From positions 1 through 41,131 of IMG/VR virus record IMGVR_UViG_3300035682_000074: a DNA stretch of 41,131 nucleotides; one strand, given 5' to 3'. The notes below the pieces were generated by a model. That model searched no databases, was not told the origin of the DNA, and was given only the letters and a program-made list of their open reading frames with translations. The DNA comes from a virus. Shown here in pieces: positions 13,240 to 24,300 of this stretch; position 1 is the stretch's first letter; each line of letters opens with the position of its first letter. The position numbers and the translations under genes were made by a program.

Positions 13240-13809
13240 ATGTATGATGAATATCAAGAACTTACAATCCCACTACCTAAGCCTCCTAGCCTTAACGCGT
13301 TTTATTCTGGGAAACATTGGACTAATCGTTTCAATGAAAAGTCTTCCTTTGGAAAAAAGGTTAAAGAAACGCTTTTATCCTTTGATAGCTTTCACGCTGA
13401 CAAGATTAGTATACACCTTAGCTACAACTGTAGGTTTGACGTTGATAATACCATTGTGGCTATTAAGTTTCTTGCGGACTATTTTAAGTCTAACGGCTAC
13501 ATTGATGACGACACTCCAAAGTATCTTACTTCAATTAGTTCAACATTTAATAATGGACTCGGAAAAGACGAGTTCCTAGCTAAGGTCTGTTGCTGGGGAT
13601 ATAAATTAAGAGAAGATGACGAAACAGCAACTATCGAGGCAGTTCTTTATAGCGATGGAGATGATTCATCACTCAACCACAAATCTGTTCGAGCAGCTTC
13701 ACGACCAGCAAGGAAATCCCCTGCAAAACAAAGAGCAAGTGGAAAGGCTGCTGCAAAAATATCAAGCGGCAATAAAGGAAGAGCTAAGCGGAGTAAGGGA
13801 GGCGATTAA
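13240..13809 (+). CDS. rusA: RusA-family Holliday junction resolvase with overprinted tail
   Basis: RusA cuts four-way DNA junctions. The first 125 residues hold the family pattern: PLPKPPSLNAFYSGKHW near the start, RFDVDN with Asp67 and Asp69, FLADYFKSN with Asp80, then GYIDDDTPKY (Asp89-91), matching the metal-binding acids of RusA. The family normally ends near here. This frame instead continues 64 more residues into a Lys/Arg/Ala/Ser-rich low-complexity tail (ARKSPAKQRASGKAAAK), overlapping another plausible gene by 194 nt. The tail could be genuine and DNA-binding, or the true stop may be lost through a base change or sequence error. Confidence 0.8.
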   Translation: MYDEYQELTIPLPKPPSLNAFYSGKHWTNRFNEKSSFGKKVKETLLSFDSFHADKISIHLSYNCRFDVDNTIVAIKFLADYFKSNGYIDDDTPKYLTSISSTFNNGLGKDEFLAKVCCWGYKLREDDETATIEAVLYSDGDDSSLNHKSVRAASRPARKSPAKQRASGKAAAKISSGNKGRAKRSKGGD

Positions 13810-13828
13810 GGAATACCACAAAGAATGA
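13616..13828 (+). CDS. Helical protein overlapping the RusA tail, 70 aa
   Basis: This frame begins with ATG at 13616, exactly where the RusA domain should end, and its stop overlaps the glycosyltransferase start as ATGA (13825-13828). The product is a charged helical protein with a NKEQVERLLQKYQAAIKEEL coiled-coil-like segment. Its composition looks like ordinary coding sequence, more so than the basic tail in the RusA frame. Function unknown; it was probably the ancestral gene here. Confidence 0.55.
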   Translation: MTKQQLSRQFFIAMEMIHHSTTNLFEQLHDQQGNPLQNKEQVERLLQKYQAAIKEELSGVREAIKEYHKE

Positions 13829-14787
13829 TAAATGTAATCCACTTAGGAGACCTTGGCGGGGTGAACTACCACCGCTTAATCGTTCCATTTCGCAGGCTGC
13901 AATCTCAGGGCCTTAACCTTCATTGGATTGAGTCTCTTAACGAACTTAGGGATATGAATCTTGACTTGGTAGATAACTTAATTGTCTCCCGAAAGGCTTC
14001 CGTCACCAACCATAAGGAGTTTAGCCGTATGCTTAAAAAGCATAACGTGAGATTGATTCTCGATAACGATGATTACTGGGTGTTGAATCCAGAGAATCCG
14101 GCGCGCCAGATATACGAAACATACTACGGGCCAGACATTAAGAAAACCATTAAGATTGCTGACGTAATATGGACACCCTCAACCTACTTAGCCAAGCTAA
14201 TGAGGGCTGTCAACCCCTCTGCAATTATTGAATTTGTAAACAATGCAATCGACACTACGGAACGGCAATGGGCCGAGCAATCCAAGCGACGCTCTTCTGC
14301 TGTTCGCTTTGGCTATGTTGGCGCTATGGCTCACATACACGACGTTAAATCCATAGGCTACGACTTCTCTAAAGTAAACACCTTCGGAGTAAGTGGAATG
14401 GATTACGATGATATATTAAAGTACGACAAGACATCCCCTCCGAAAGACATCTGGAGCTACGGACAGCTGTATAGGCAGTTTGACGTCAGCCTTGTGCCAT
14501 TGATTAAAAATAGATTCAACTCCAGCAAGAGCGACCTAAAGATTGTTGAGGCAGCAGCGACCCATACAGCAGTAATAGCCTCAAACACAACGCCATACAA
14601 TGCCTCAATCATCCACGGAGAGACTGGTCTCTTGGCCTCTACCCCTAGCGAGTGGGCGGAATGCATTGAAATGATGGACAAGAAATTAGCTAAAAAGCTA
14701 TCCGACAACCTTCACGATGCAATTAAGGACTCGCCAAACCACAATTTGGATTTGGTTAATCTGAAAAGAATCAAGTACTTAACGTAG
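13825..14787 (+). CDS. GT-B fold glycosyltransferase-like protein
   Basis: The N-terminus reads INVIHLGDLGGVNYHRLI, a glycine-rich substrate loop typical of GT4-type enzymes. The C-terminal half has the nucleotide-sugar-binding block: SDLKIVEAAATHTAVIAS, then PYNASIIHGETGLLAS and EWAECIEMM. At 320 aa it is short but complete, with DNDDYW in the middle. Phage glycosyltransferases may decorate DNA bases or virion or host surface glycans; the sequence does not say which. It is the last gene of the + strand block and translationally coupled to the gene before it. Confidence 0.75.
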   Translation: MINVIHLGDLGGVNYHRLIVPFRRLQSQGLNLHWIESLNELRDMNLDLVDNLIVSRKASVTNHKEFSRMLKKHNVRLILDNDDYWVLNPENPARQIYETYYGPDIKKTIKIADVIWTPSTYLAKLMRAVNPSAIIEFVNNAIDTTERQWAEQSKRRSSAVRFGYVGAMAHIHDVKSIGYDFSKVNTFGVSGMDYDDILKYDKTSPPKDIWSYGQLYRQFDVSLVPLIKNRFNSSKSDLKIVEAAATHTAVIASNTTPYNASIIHGETGLLASTPSEWAECIEMMDKKLAKKLSDNLHDAIKDSPNHNLDLVNLKRIKYLT

Positions 14788-14807
14788 TCTTACCCCTGAC
14801 CTACGTT
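14781..14807. terminator. Candidate bidirectional terminator at the convergent junction
   Basis: AACGTAG (14781-14787, including the glycosyltransferase TAG stop) is perfectly complementary to CTACGTT (14801-14807) with a 13-nt loop. TAATTT follows on the + strand. The hairpin lies exactly where the early and late transcripts meet. The stem is only 7 bp and the T-run poor, so this is tentative. Confidence 0.4.
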
Positions 14808-14924
14808 TAATTTAGCGTAGTTCTTGCTGTTCTTAGACTTAGAGTACTTAGTCTTAGAATGAATGCCGGGACGCTTCTTGCGCGGCTTACGCAAATTCAT
14901 TTGTATTTCTTTTACTTTAGCCAT
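14790..14924 (-). CDS. Conserved small basic phage protein, 44 aa
   Basis: The frame runs from ATG (14924-14922) to TAA (14792-14790). The product is strongly basic, with RKPRKKRPGIHSKTKYSKSK and NSKNYAKLNVGQG. I recall the RKKRPG-H-x-K-T ... SKNY ... GQG pattern in small proteins of many Bacteroidota phages; no function is established. It could bind nucleic acid, for instance during packaging. It is the last late gene and overlaps the spanin-like gene by 13 nt. Confidence 0.75.
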   Translation of the reverse strand: MAKVKEIQMNLRKPRKKRPGIHSKTKYSKSKNSKNYAKLNVGQG

Positions 14925-15358
14925 CTAGCTATAAGTTTATAAATTAGTAGGGATAACAAAAGTGCTATGATAAATAAAAGCATAGCGTCCTTTAGCTTGT
15001 CAATACGCGTTTTAGGATTGGGCACGTATTCAATAACGGGGACTTTTACCTCTACATTCCTTATGATGTTATAGGGCTTTACTTTAGTCTTTACAATATA
15101 TTTATCCTGATACTTAATGATGGTAGTCTCAACAGTATCGTTGCTTACCACAACGCTGTCACTCCCAGAAAAAGAAACTGTATCCGCATACACAATCTCT
15201 TTTGTTACAACAGTGTCCGTTTTTACTATCACTCTTTCTTGAAGCAGCGAAGGATTTAGCTGCGTGGCTCGATTCAAGTGCCAAGTCGCTCTTTTGTTTG
15301 CCGAGCATCCCACCATCAGTGTGCTCAGCATCAAAAAAATTGTAGTCCATTTATTCAT
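14912..15358 (-). CDS. Unimolecular spanin-like lipoprotein
   Basis: The N-terminus MNKWTTIFLMLSTLMVGC is a lipoprotein signal with Cys18 at the lipobox-like LMVGC. The middle is rich in beta-prone, Thr/Val repeats (VKTDTVVTKEIVYADTV), and the C-terminus has a membrane span (DAMLLFIIALLLSLLIYKLI) with a basic end. An outer-membrane lipid anchor combined with a C-terminal inner-membrane span in a 148-aa protein is the hallmark of u-spanins, which disrupt the outer membrane at lysis. The start overlaps the end of the giant gene by 8 nt. Confidence 0.72.
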   Translation of the reverse strand: MNKWTTIFLMLSTLMVGCSANKRATWHLNRATQLNPSLLQERVIVKTDTVVTKEIVYADTVSFSGSDSVVVSNDTVETTIIKYQDKYIVKTKVKPYNIIRNVEVKVPVIEYVPNPKTRIDKLKDAMLLFIIALLLSLLIYKLIARWLK

Positions 15359-18300
15359 TTTGTTTTTGTGTATATAATTTTCTTACAACAGCGTAGAATT
15401 CTTCGTTAGGGCGGAATCCAACTTCCCTTAAGTCTTTCATAACATCGTTAAACTCCTCAGGTTCAAGCTTTCCGAACTTATCATAAAACACCCTAGCCGC
15501 TTCAGTCTGCGTGTCTGCAAATCTAATACTCATTAGGCTCTTATCAGACTCGGAAGCCAAAACAGTATAAAAATATTTACGCCCTAAACGCTCTCTCTTT
15601 TCCGGGCTAACCTCAGATAAAACCTTGTTAAGCTCCTCTTTATAGGTTTTCCCGTTCTTATCGAAATGACCTTGCTCTTTATGTTTTTTAGCAAGGGATT
15701 TAAGTTTCTCGCTAACCATAAAGTCTTCAGTAGATTCCTCCATCTTTATCTCTTTATCTACCCCCTGCTTTCGGATGTAGTCTCTCCAATTAGGGTTGGT
15801 TGAACGAACAAACACCTTCTGAGCGTTATCCTTAATGCCCTTCAGTTCCCTAGTTACCCTTGTGCCAGCCTTTTCCTCCATTTGCTTCTGTGAAAGGTCT
15901 ACGTCCTCTACGTTAAGAACATCGGTGGCGGCACGCGCTGCCAAGTCCAAAACACCATAGCCTACGCCAACAAGTAAGTTAGTGGTAGGGCTAGTGATAA
16001 TAGACTCAACGCCAGCCTTAAGGCGAGGTGCTGAAATGTCGGGGATAAGCTCAGACTCAGAAGCCTTAGCGATAGCCTTGTAGAAGAACTCTACTCGGTC
16101 ACTTGCACGACTCTCGGCGTATGGCTTTACCGTTCCGAAGATATACTCAGGCACAATCGTAGCATTCCTAAACGAATCGTAGTTAAATACTGACTTGGCA
16201 ATAACCGCAGCGGCAGGTATCCTGTTCATTAAATCAAAAGACTTATCAATGCCGGGAACGAAAAACGGAAGTCCGTCCGCAGCGTTTTCCCAAGCAAGAC
16301 GCACTTCATCGTCGGTAAACTTCTTTGGCTTGCCATTAATCACAGAAGCCCAAGAATGAGCAAGCATCTCCAATGGCACCGTCAGTGGGAGTAATGACTG
16401 AACCTTCTTTAGTCGAATGTACTGACGATTGCCATCCTTATCCTTTGTGGGTAGTAATATTATGTGGTAGCGATAACGCATATATGGGTCTATATCCTCA
16501 TAGTCATCATCGTCTCCATAGGTGAGGATGTTGTAGAACACAAGGCCCATAATGCCAACGGCGTACTGGAAAAATTTAGAAGCAAACTTTTCTGGGTTGT
16601 CCTTAATTCCATTGAATGTAGACATTGTAGCTTGAAAGGCGACGTTTAGGTATGGAGCAACCGCGTCGAGGTCCTTAGTGAGCTTTCCGCCCTTGCTGAA
16701 GTCAACAATGTTCCTAGCCTCAGCAGCAGCCATAAACTTAATCTTCTCTACGCCCTCCTTAGTCTTTGCTAAGTCTGGGAACTGCTGCTTTAGATTTTCA
16801 ATCATCCGCTTATATACGGCCAAACGAATTCCAATCTCAAACGTCTCGCCAGTAAACGCAATGCCTTTAGCAACGCTGTCCCACCGCTTGGCAAGAGTAT
16901 ACTCAAGTTTGTTTTTATACTTTTCGCGGAATCGATATTCGGGACGGAACTCTTGGCTCATAAAGGACATACCGCCACCGTGAGCGAAATAGTCACGAGC
17001 GAGGTCTTGGTCTGTGGCCTTTGAGTAAATGCCAACAGCATAGTCCTTCGCCATCTTCAATAGGGCAACGGGAAGAAAGGAATCCTTGCCGTACACACGC
17101 CCACGCGCCAATACAACAGCTAATGATTCAGGAACCACTAGACCGAATCCGAATGTGATGTTATACCCCGTGGCAAATATCCGTAGGATTGGAGCCCCAG
17201 AAAGCGCAGAAAGAGCCCTCTTGAGTTTGCTGCCAGCACCGAAGTAGCTTCTATTCGAGTCGTTCCACTGCTCTAACATATCGCTTCGCAATTGAAAAGC
17301 ACGAGTCTTTCCCCTCTCCTTATAGAATACATTTTCAAAGCCCTTGTCGGCAGGAGCTACGCGGGCATTTCCATATTGGTCTGTTGCCGCGCTTCCGTCT
17401 GGTAGCTCAATGTAGTTAGCATCGCGAGCGAAGTCAGCAGTGTCGGGCGTTATTTCAGACGCTAGCTCTGCGTTGGCAATGTTTTGGAACCTCTTGGATT
17501 CCGCAGATTTGTATGCCAAAGACAACAGCATACGAGAGTCCATAAGAAGATTGCCTTCGCTTCCCTCTTTAATAGCCTTTAGCACGTCTTGCTTAAGTCC
17601 GGTGCCAGCCCTTTGGAACACCTCATCGTCGAGGTCTTCAAAGATTTTTTCAATAAACTTACGCGGCTCGTAGTCATCCTTGGCGAAACGCTCATAGGTA
17701 GCCTCGTCAATAAGGCCGTTGACTTCGTAAGACTTAAGAACTGCGCGGAACTCAGTAAAGTAAGCATCGGCACGCATATTCAGCTTGCCAAACTGAGTGG
17801 CTCCAAGCTTACGCTCCATAGCGGTGATAGCCTGAATTGACTCCTCTCCGTTGAGTCCCTTCGGATGCTTGGGACGCTCAGCGTAGTCAGAAGCGATGTC
17901 CTTGAGCTTGTCTCGCTGCTCACGGATGTTCATCTTGTCGTTCTCAAGCTCGCTGATAAACTTCTTGTTGGGCTTAGGGCTGTTCTTTTCTCCCTTAATT
18001 AAATCATCAATGGCACCAATATCAATGCGCATCTTTTCTTTAAACGACTCAAGGTTTCCTTCGGCTATCTCCTTGCGCTTATCCCAATTAGAATCAATCT
18101 GGATGACGCGACGCATAAAGATAATTTGGTCAAGAGCCTCCACTTCACCACGAGACAAGTCTTTATATATGCGCTTCTCAGCATCATTAAATAAATATGT
18201 TGCGTTGGCTTGGGCTCCCGCCCTTACGGTCATAAGATTTTCAACATAATCTAAGCTTCCATCTACAAGGGCTTCGCGAATGTCGGCTTGACGGTCTAAC

Positions 18301-21300
18301 CAAGCATTCTTAGATAGGATGTTCTTCTGGACAGAGGTAAATAGCTTCATACGCTCTGCATACTCCTTATCCGAGTCGTAGGATGCCTTGCCCACCTTGT
18401 CGAGCGCTACGTCTTCTGCGCTTTCTTCAAGAGGAGACAGCTTAATACGCTTAGAGAACTGGACGGCCGACTTAGTGAACTGCGTGGGGCTGTTTAGGTT
18501 TGTGAAGATTTTAGGGATAAAGATTGTTTCGCCCCTCATTCCGTATGCATTAAACATACTTATGTACTCCTCAACATATTCATCCGCATCAATGCCAATA
18601 GCGTCGGCCTTCTCTTCAATCTCTGGAAGTGTGATGACCTCTCGAGCGCCAAAGTCTTGAAGCATAATTTTTTCAATCTCTTCAGGTTCAGTTTCAGCAC
18701 CTTCCCTGTCCATAAACTCAAGATACTTCTCGTATGACTTGTTGGGGATTGCATAAAGAACACCAAGAGATGCGTAATGGTCGTCGATAAGAGTCTCATC
18801 GTGCACCTTAAGGGCAAATTCGCGACCAGCCTTCTTAACATACGCTAAGTTGTTTAGGGCAATACGGCGTGCGCCATCAGTTCTTTCATCAAACTTATGA
18901 GACTTCTCTTCGATGTTAAGTGCTGTTTTGTACTCCTTGGAATTCTTATCAGCCTTGCTCAACACTTCGTTTACTTTTTTAGAGAACGACTCATAAAGCG
19001 GATGCATTTTATCCTCTCCAGCAGCACTAAACTCAAGTGCCGCATACTCAATATCTGGGAACATTGTAGGGATAAGCTCTACTGTTCTGGCAAATACAGG
19101 AAATGCGTTTAGATATGGCGGGACGTTTTGATACTTAAATATCTTAGACTCGTACGCTACGGTAATTTTATTTGACGTAGGGTCGTAGTACAAATTAATG
19201 GTATATTCATCATTGAGGCCGTCGCGCTTTAGGTTGGTCTTTTTACCAATGCCTTCGTCGCCATCAAACTCATCCGGGACTACATCAAGACCCATATAGT
19301 CTTCAGGAAACTGCCAAACGTGGGGAAAGGAATAAGTTCGGTCATACAGGCCAGATTCTGTCATTGCTCTGCTACCCATATCGGCAATTGTCATCTCAAG
19401 GTCAGCAATAGAAACAGCGCCTTTAGACTCAATGTCCTTTAAACGCTTCTCCAGATTGTTGTCGGTACCGCTTGCTATTTTGATATACTCATCAAGAAGC
19501 GCCCTTGGCTCCGAGAAGAATGTTTCCGGGGATACCTCATTACCAAGCTCTGCCTCAAAAATCTTGTATCCACCAAGTCCGTTAACTGTCTTCACCTTGA
19601 ATATAGGCATAGACGGGTCATAGCCAATCTCATCAAGGATTGACTCAAGAGACTCCTTGAAGTCTGGTATTAAGTATTCAGAAATCCCATTCTGCATATA
19701 GTTTGGGTCTTGGAAAGTCTTAACAGCAATCTTGCCTACAATCTTAACAATGTTTACACTAAACCGAGAAAGGTCAACTTCTTGCCTTGGGGAGAGGGGC
19801 ATTCCTGTTGAAGCGTCAGTTATGCTACCCCCATCGAGCTTAATCTTATGGAATGATGATTCAACCGCTCCGGCCTCTCCAAGGTATTCTCCTATACTCT
19901 TACGCACATACAGCACGCCCTCTTTTGCATCAGCTTCAATCTTATCAAGAAGCTCTTGGCTAAGCTTGTTTAGAATTGGCTTTTCCGTTTTGATATATGT
20001 TGAAACATATTCATTATCAGGGATTAACGCAGCAAGCTTTCCAAATATTGGATTGTTCTTTAGGGTGCGCTCAGTATCTTTTGACCTTAGGTTCCCTATG
20101 TTTGAGAAACTAAGAGCTGAAGCTATCTGATTGATTGCGTTAGCCTTAAGCTTATTAAGTGCGTCGATGCTTACCTGAAAAGAGCCGGATTCCCCGTCAT
20201 ATCCACCGGGGTTGTATGGGGAGCCAAAAGCCTGATAGGTATACTCTTTGCTGCCAAAAGCCAGATAGAACTCCTCAGCATAAGTAATTGCCGAGCTATT
20301 CAACGATATAGAGCCTGTCTTAAACACGGCAGACTGTTCGTCCATCACCTTAGCCATCTCAATAGCATCAGCAGAGTTCTCTTTGTTGTCAACCTTGGCC
20401 TTTAATGCAGCAATAATTCTGTCCTTGGCTTCTTCAATTGTTTGTGCCTTGTAGTCACTAAACGCAGGCACCTCACTAGCGCTCTTGAGCAAATTAGCAA
20501 AGTCATCAAGACGCGAGCCGACAGTAAACTCCTGAATGGTAAGAGGCGTAGGGCGTAGCTGCTCCTCGAGCTTTGGCTTAGCCGCTTCAACCACTTGCTT
20601 TACAGAATTAATGTCAGCTAAGTTCTCATTGAAGTTATCGCGGATGTAAGTCTGAAAAGCATCAGCAAGCGCCGTATACGCTAGGGCTTCACGAATCTCC
20701 TTATCGTTAAGGTCAACAGTCTCGTAAACCTTCTTGCCCTTAAGCTTACCAAACAGACCTTCAGCCTGAGCAATATCAATCATCTGCTGGTACTCGTCAA
20801 TTGCCATATTGACAATAGGGTCGGCCCCGCGTTTGGCGCCTACGATGCTTGACATAATGGCATTGAAGGCATTGGTGCTGTTTTCCTTCAGCATCTCAAC
20901 GAACACTGCGCTATAGCCGTAGATAGATTGGTCTACGTTTCTTGCGGCAGCATTGATTACAATATACTTGTCAGACTTAAGGCCCTTCGGGATGTTGTAT
21001 CCCTTCTTGCGGAACCCTTCAACAGCATCCGCTGGCATCATCTGGTCGGTAATCGTACCAGTGCGCAAATCAGGGAAGTTAAAGAATCCAACCTTAGAGG
21101 CATAGTTAAACTTCTTATCGTTGACAACAACAAATGGAAGCTTCATCTTTACCGATAGCTTTTCAATTAGCGGCAATACAGTCGATAGGGCAGGATTTAG
21201 GTTTTGAATTTCATTGGCGGGCACGATGTCATCCTCAATGTTGACACGAACCTCGGTGTCCTCCGACATAAAGCGTCGGATAATGGTCTGTTTCTCCTCA

Positions 21301-24300
21301 CGGGTGGAGAACTGATACTTGTTTAGTGCGCTACGAACAAGCGCTCCTTTGTCTAGACGGACAGCCTTACCTGCTGCAAAGCTGTTGCGCATCTCCGTAA
21401 GGAAATCAAGAAGTTCTTTCTTGTTCTGGATTCGCTTGGTTATACCAAGATGACTTAAAATTCTGTTAATCAGATTCTTAACTCTATCTAGAAACGACGG
21501 GCTTTGGTCAAGCAAGTCAAACAACTCAGGGTCAGAGAATTGAGCAGTAAACTCAGTTACAATCTCCTTAGCGTCACCACTCTTGAGGACCACGCGCATA
21601 CGACGCATAGCAGCAGTATTGGAAATAGCGTCAGGAGCGTTCTCAACGAGCTTGCGAATCTCATTAACAAGCCTGTTGGCAAACAAAGAATCTTTAGCCA
21701 CTAACGCATCAATGACGGGGTGGATGATTTCGTGGCGTATTACCCGGAACTCGTTCTTGCTAATCTCCCTATCGGTAGTGGGCTCAAGCAGTATGTGTAT
21801 TTCATTGTTGGCCGCATCGTAGTACCCTTCGGTATCTCCAGTGCGCTGCTCTTCGGCAAGGGTGCTATCAATAGAATCCTGCGTGTAGTGAACTACTAAC
21901 TTGACGTTTGGAGCAAGGTTAAATAGAACACTTAAGTAACGGTTAATGACATCTGATGTCTTCTTGGACACCCCTTTGAGCTTACCTCCAATAGATAAAA
22001 CCTCAAGGTTCTTCTTTGCGTCTGACTCATCCTTAGTAAGCTCCTGCTTCTTTGTCTCTGCTTTGGCTGGGCGCTTTTTAGGCTCAACTTTACGCTTTGT
22101 TTCTACTCGACGAGTAACAGCTTCATAAGCCTGCTCAAAGTCGTACTGAGGAATATCTCCTAGCTGTTCTATTTGGCCCTGAATAGCAAGGTCAAGAGCG
22201 AGGTTAGCGTCTTCAGCCGTCTCACGCACCTTAGACATCTTGGCTATCTCTTCCGTGCGATTAAGAATAACAAATGTCTGGGCGGACACGTCTTCGCCAA
22301 GCGGAGTGCGCTTACGAACCCTAGCCCCCATAATACGTCCGCTGTCGTCAAATATAGACTCAACGTACTCAATATCGGACAGTCGAGGGAATGCATCAAC
22401 TACTCTGCGCTGCTCAATACGAACAATGTCGTCACCCCATTTCTCGCCTTTGTTCTGCTTAATCTCCTCTGGGGCGGCACGCCTATATGTTACAACATCT
22501 ACGTTGCCATCGGGCTGCACCTCAAGCATAGAGATGGCGCCGTAGCGCTCGTCTCCTACTCGGACAGGGGCAAACTGGAGCCTTTCTTGGAGGGGGAGCT
22601 TGTCAACCCTTTCTGCTTTAGGGCGTTCAACTCTTTTAGGAGCTCCAACTGGGACTCTTTCGGTAATGTTTTCAGCAGTAATTTCTGTTTTGTTGTCATA
22701 ATAATCAATTTCGTCAAAAAGTTCGGTAAGTAATTCAATGGATGCTTCACGCTCAATACCCTCTGGCATAGAGCTTATTCGGCCAATAGCTTCAAGAATC
22801 TGTTCCTGTGCCGCATCAGCATCTTTAATGTCCACGAAGTTGCCTTCCTGCACTTGCTGAAAGATGGGCAAATCAGCGATTTGAGACACCTCTGCCTCAT
22901 AGTTAGTGGTTACTTCTTCAACCCCTTCTTCGATAGGTACTTGAAGAACTCCACCTGCTTGAGGCGTTTCTGCGCCTGCTCCTTCGATAGGCTGGGCTTC
23001 GACAACGGTTTCCCCTTCGACGATAGGACTTGGTAGCCCTGCTTCTTGCGTAGTATCATAGCCTTCAGATATGGTTTTGATTTGTTTGTACGTGTCCATC
23101 ATTCTGGACGCGAGAATGTCTTTAGCTGCTTCGTCTTCAGATGCAACACGCTGCTGCGCCATATCTTCAAGCTCTAAGCTTAAAGCGTAGGTCGTTGCGC
23201 GGTCCTCTGGAGTCATTGACTCGAAGTACTGAATACTTGACTTCATCTCACCATTGCGGCGCTTGGTGAGCTCTAAGATGTCGCTAGCAATTACTTGCCT
23301 GTCTTCGGCGGTAGGAGCCTGTAGTAGCTCCTCCTTGCGTTTCTTGATGGCGGAGTCAATCTTCTTCACTTCGAAGTTTCTACCCATCTTGTTAGCCAAG
23401 ACGATAGGAACTTCAACAGCAAGAGTTGGTGCTGTTAACACTCCGGCCATACCGACACCAGCAGCAGCAGAACGCCTAAATGCGTCAAACGCCCCGTCAA
23501 GGGTTGCGTCTGTGCCCTGAGCAACAGCATCGTTTACGTATTGAGTTACGCCAGTGATACCCTCACCGATAGCGTTTTCAGATACGTTGAGTGTTCCGTT
23601 GTATACAAGACCCTTAAAGTATTGAGATAGAGCCTTTTGTGAGGCTTGTTTGGTTGCGTCAACAGCAAGTCCGCGCAGGGCTCTTGTAGCGGCTCTTGCT
23701 CCGGCAAGTTCGCCAACGCCCTCAGCTAGTCCAGATATACCAACATATCCAAGCTGTCCCATCGGCTCAAGCTTCTTAAACCATTCTTCATCCTTGACCT
23801 CTCCGTATACTTGAGCTGCAGATAAAGAAGACAGAATTGCAAGTCCAGTCATTGGATTTTGAAGAGATGAGGCGCCAGCTGCAAGCATAATTGGGGCGCT
23901 TTGTGCAGTAGTATTCAAGGCAATACGCGCTGCGTTTGAATACTCGGAGTCTTTTATAGAATCAAAAAAGTCTTGCTCGAACTGCGTTGTGTTTCTACGC
24001 ATTTCATCGTCAAACAAAGCATCAGATACTTTGTATGGTATGCCGAACGGGTCTACATCAACCCCCACAACAGACTGAAGGCCCTTAATTATCCCTCGAG
24101 CCCCCTTCGCCAATGATGCCGCTGCGTCAACAGCAAAGTTTTGGTCATTAAAGCGCTTATCTCCAGATAAGTCCATACCAACACCTTCGTTGAGCCAAAG
24201 GTCTGTCTCTAGCTTCTTTAAATATTCTTTGTCTTGCTTTTTGCCCTCGGGAACAGCCTGAAGAATAGTCCCCTTTACGGATTGCTGGAGTTCTTTCCAA

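Noticed and set aside
19250-19280. EFDGD in the giant protein as an RNA polymerase catalytic motif (DFDGD of YonO/crAss-like polymerases)
   Set aside because: Only a partial match with no other polymerase motifs nearby, so I do not call an RNA polymerase.
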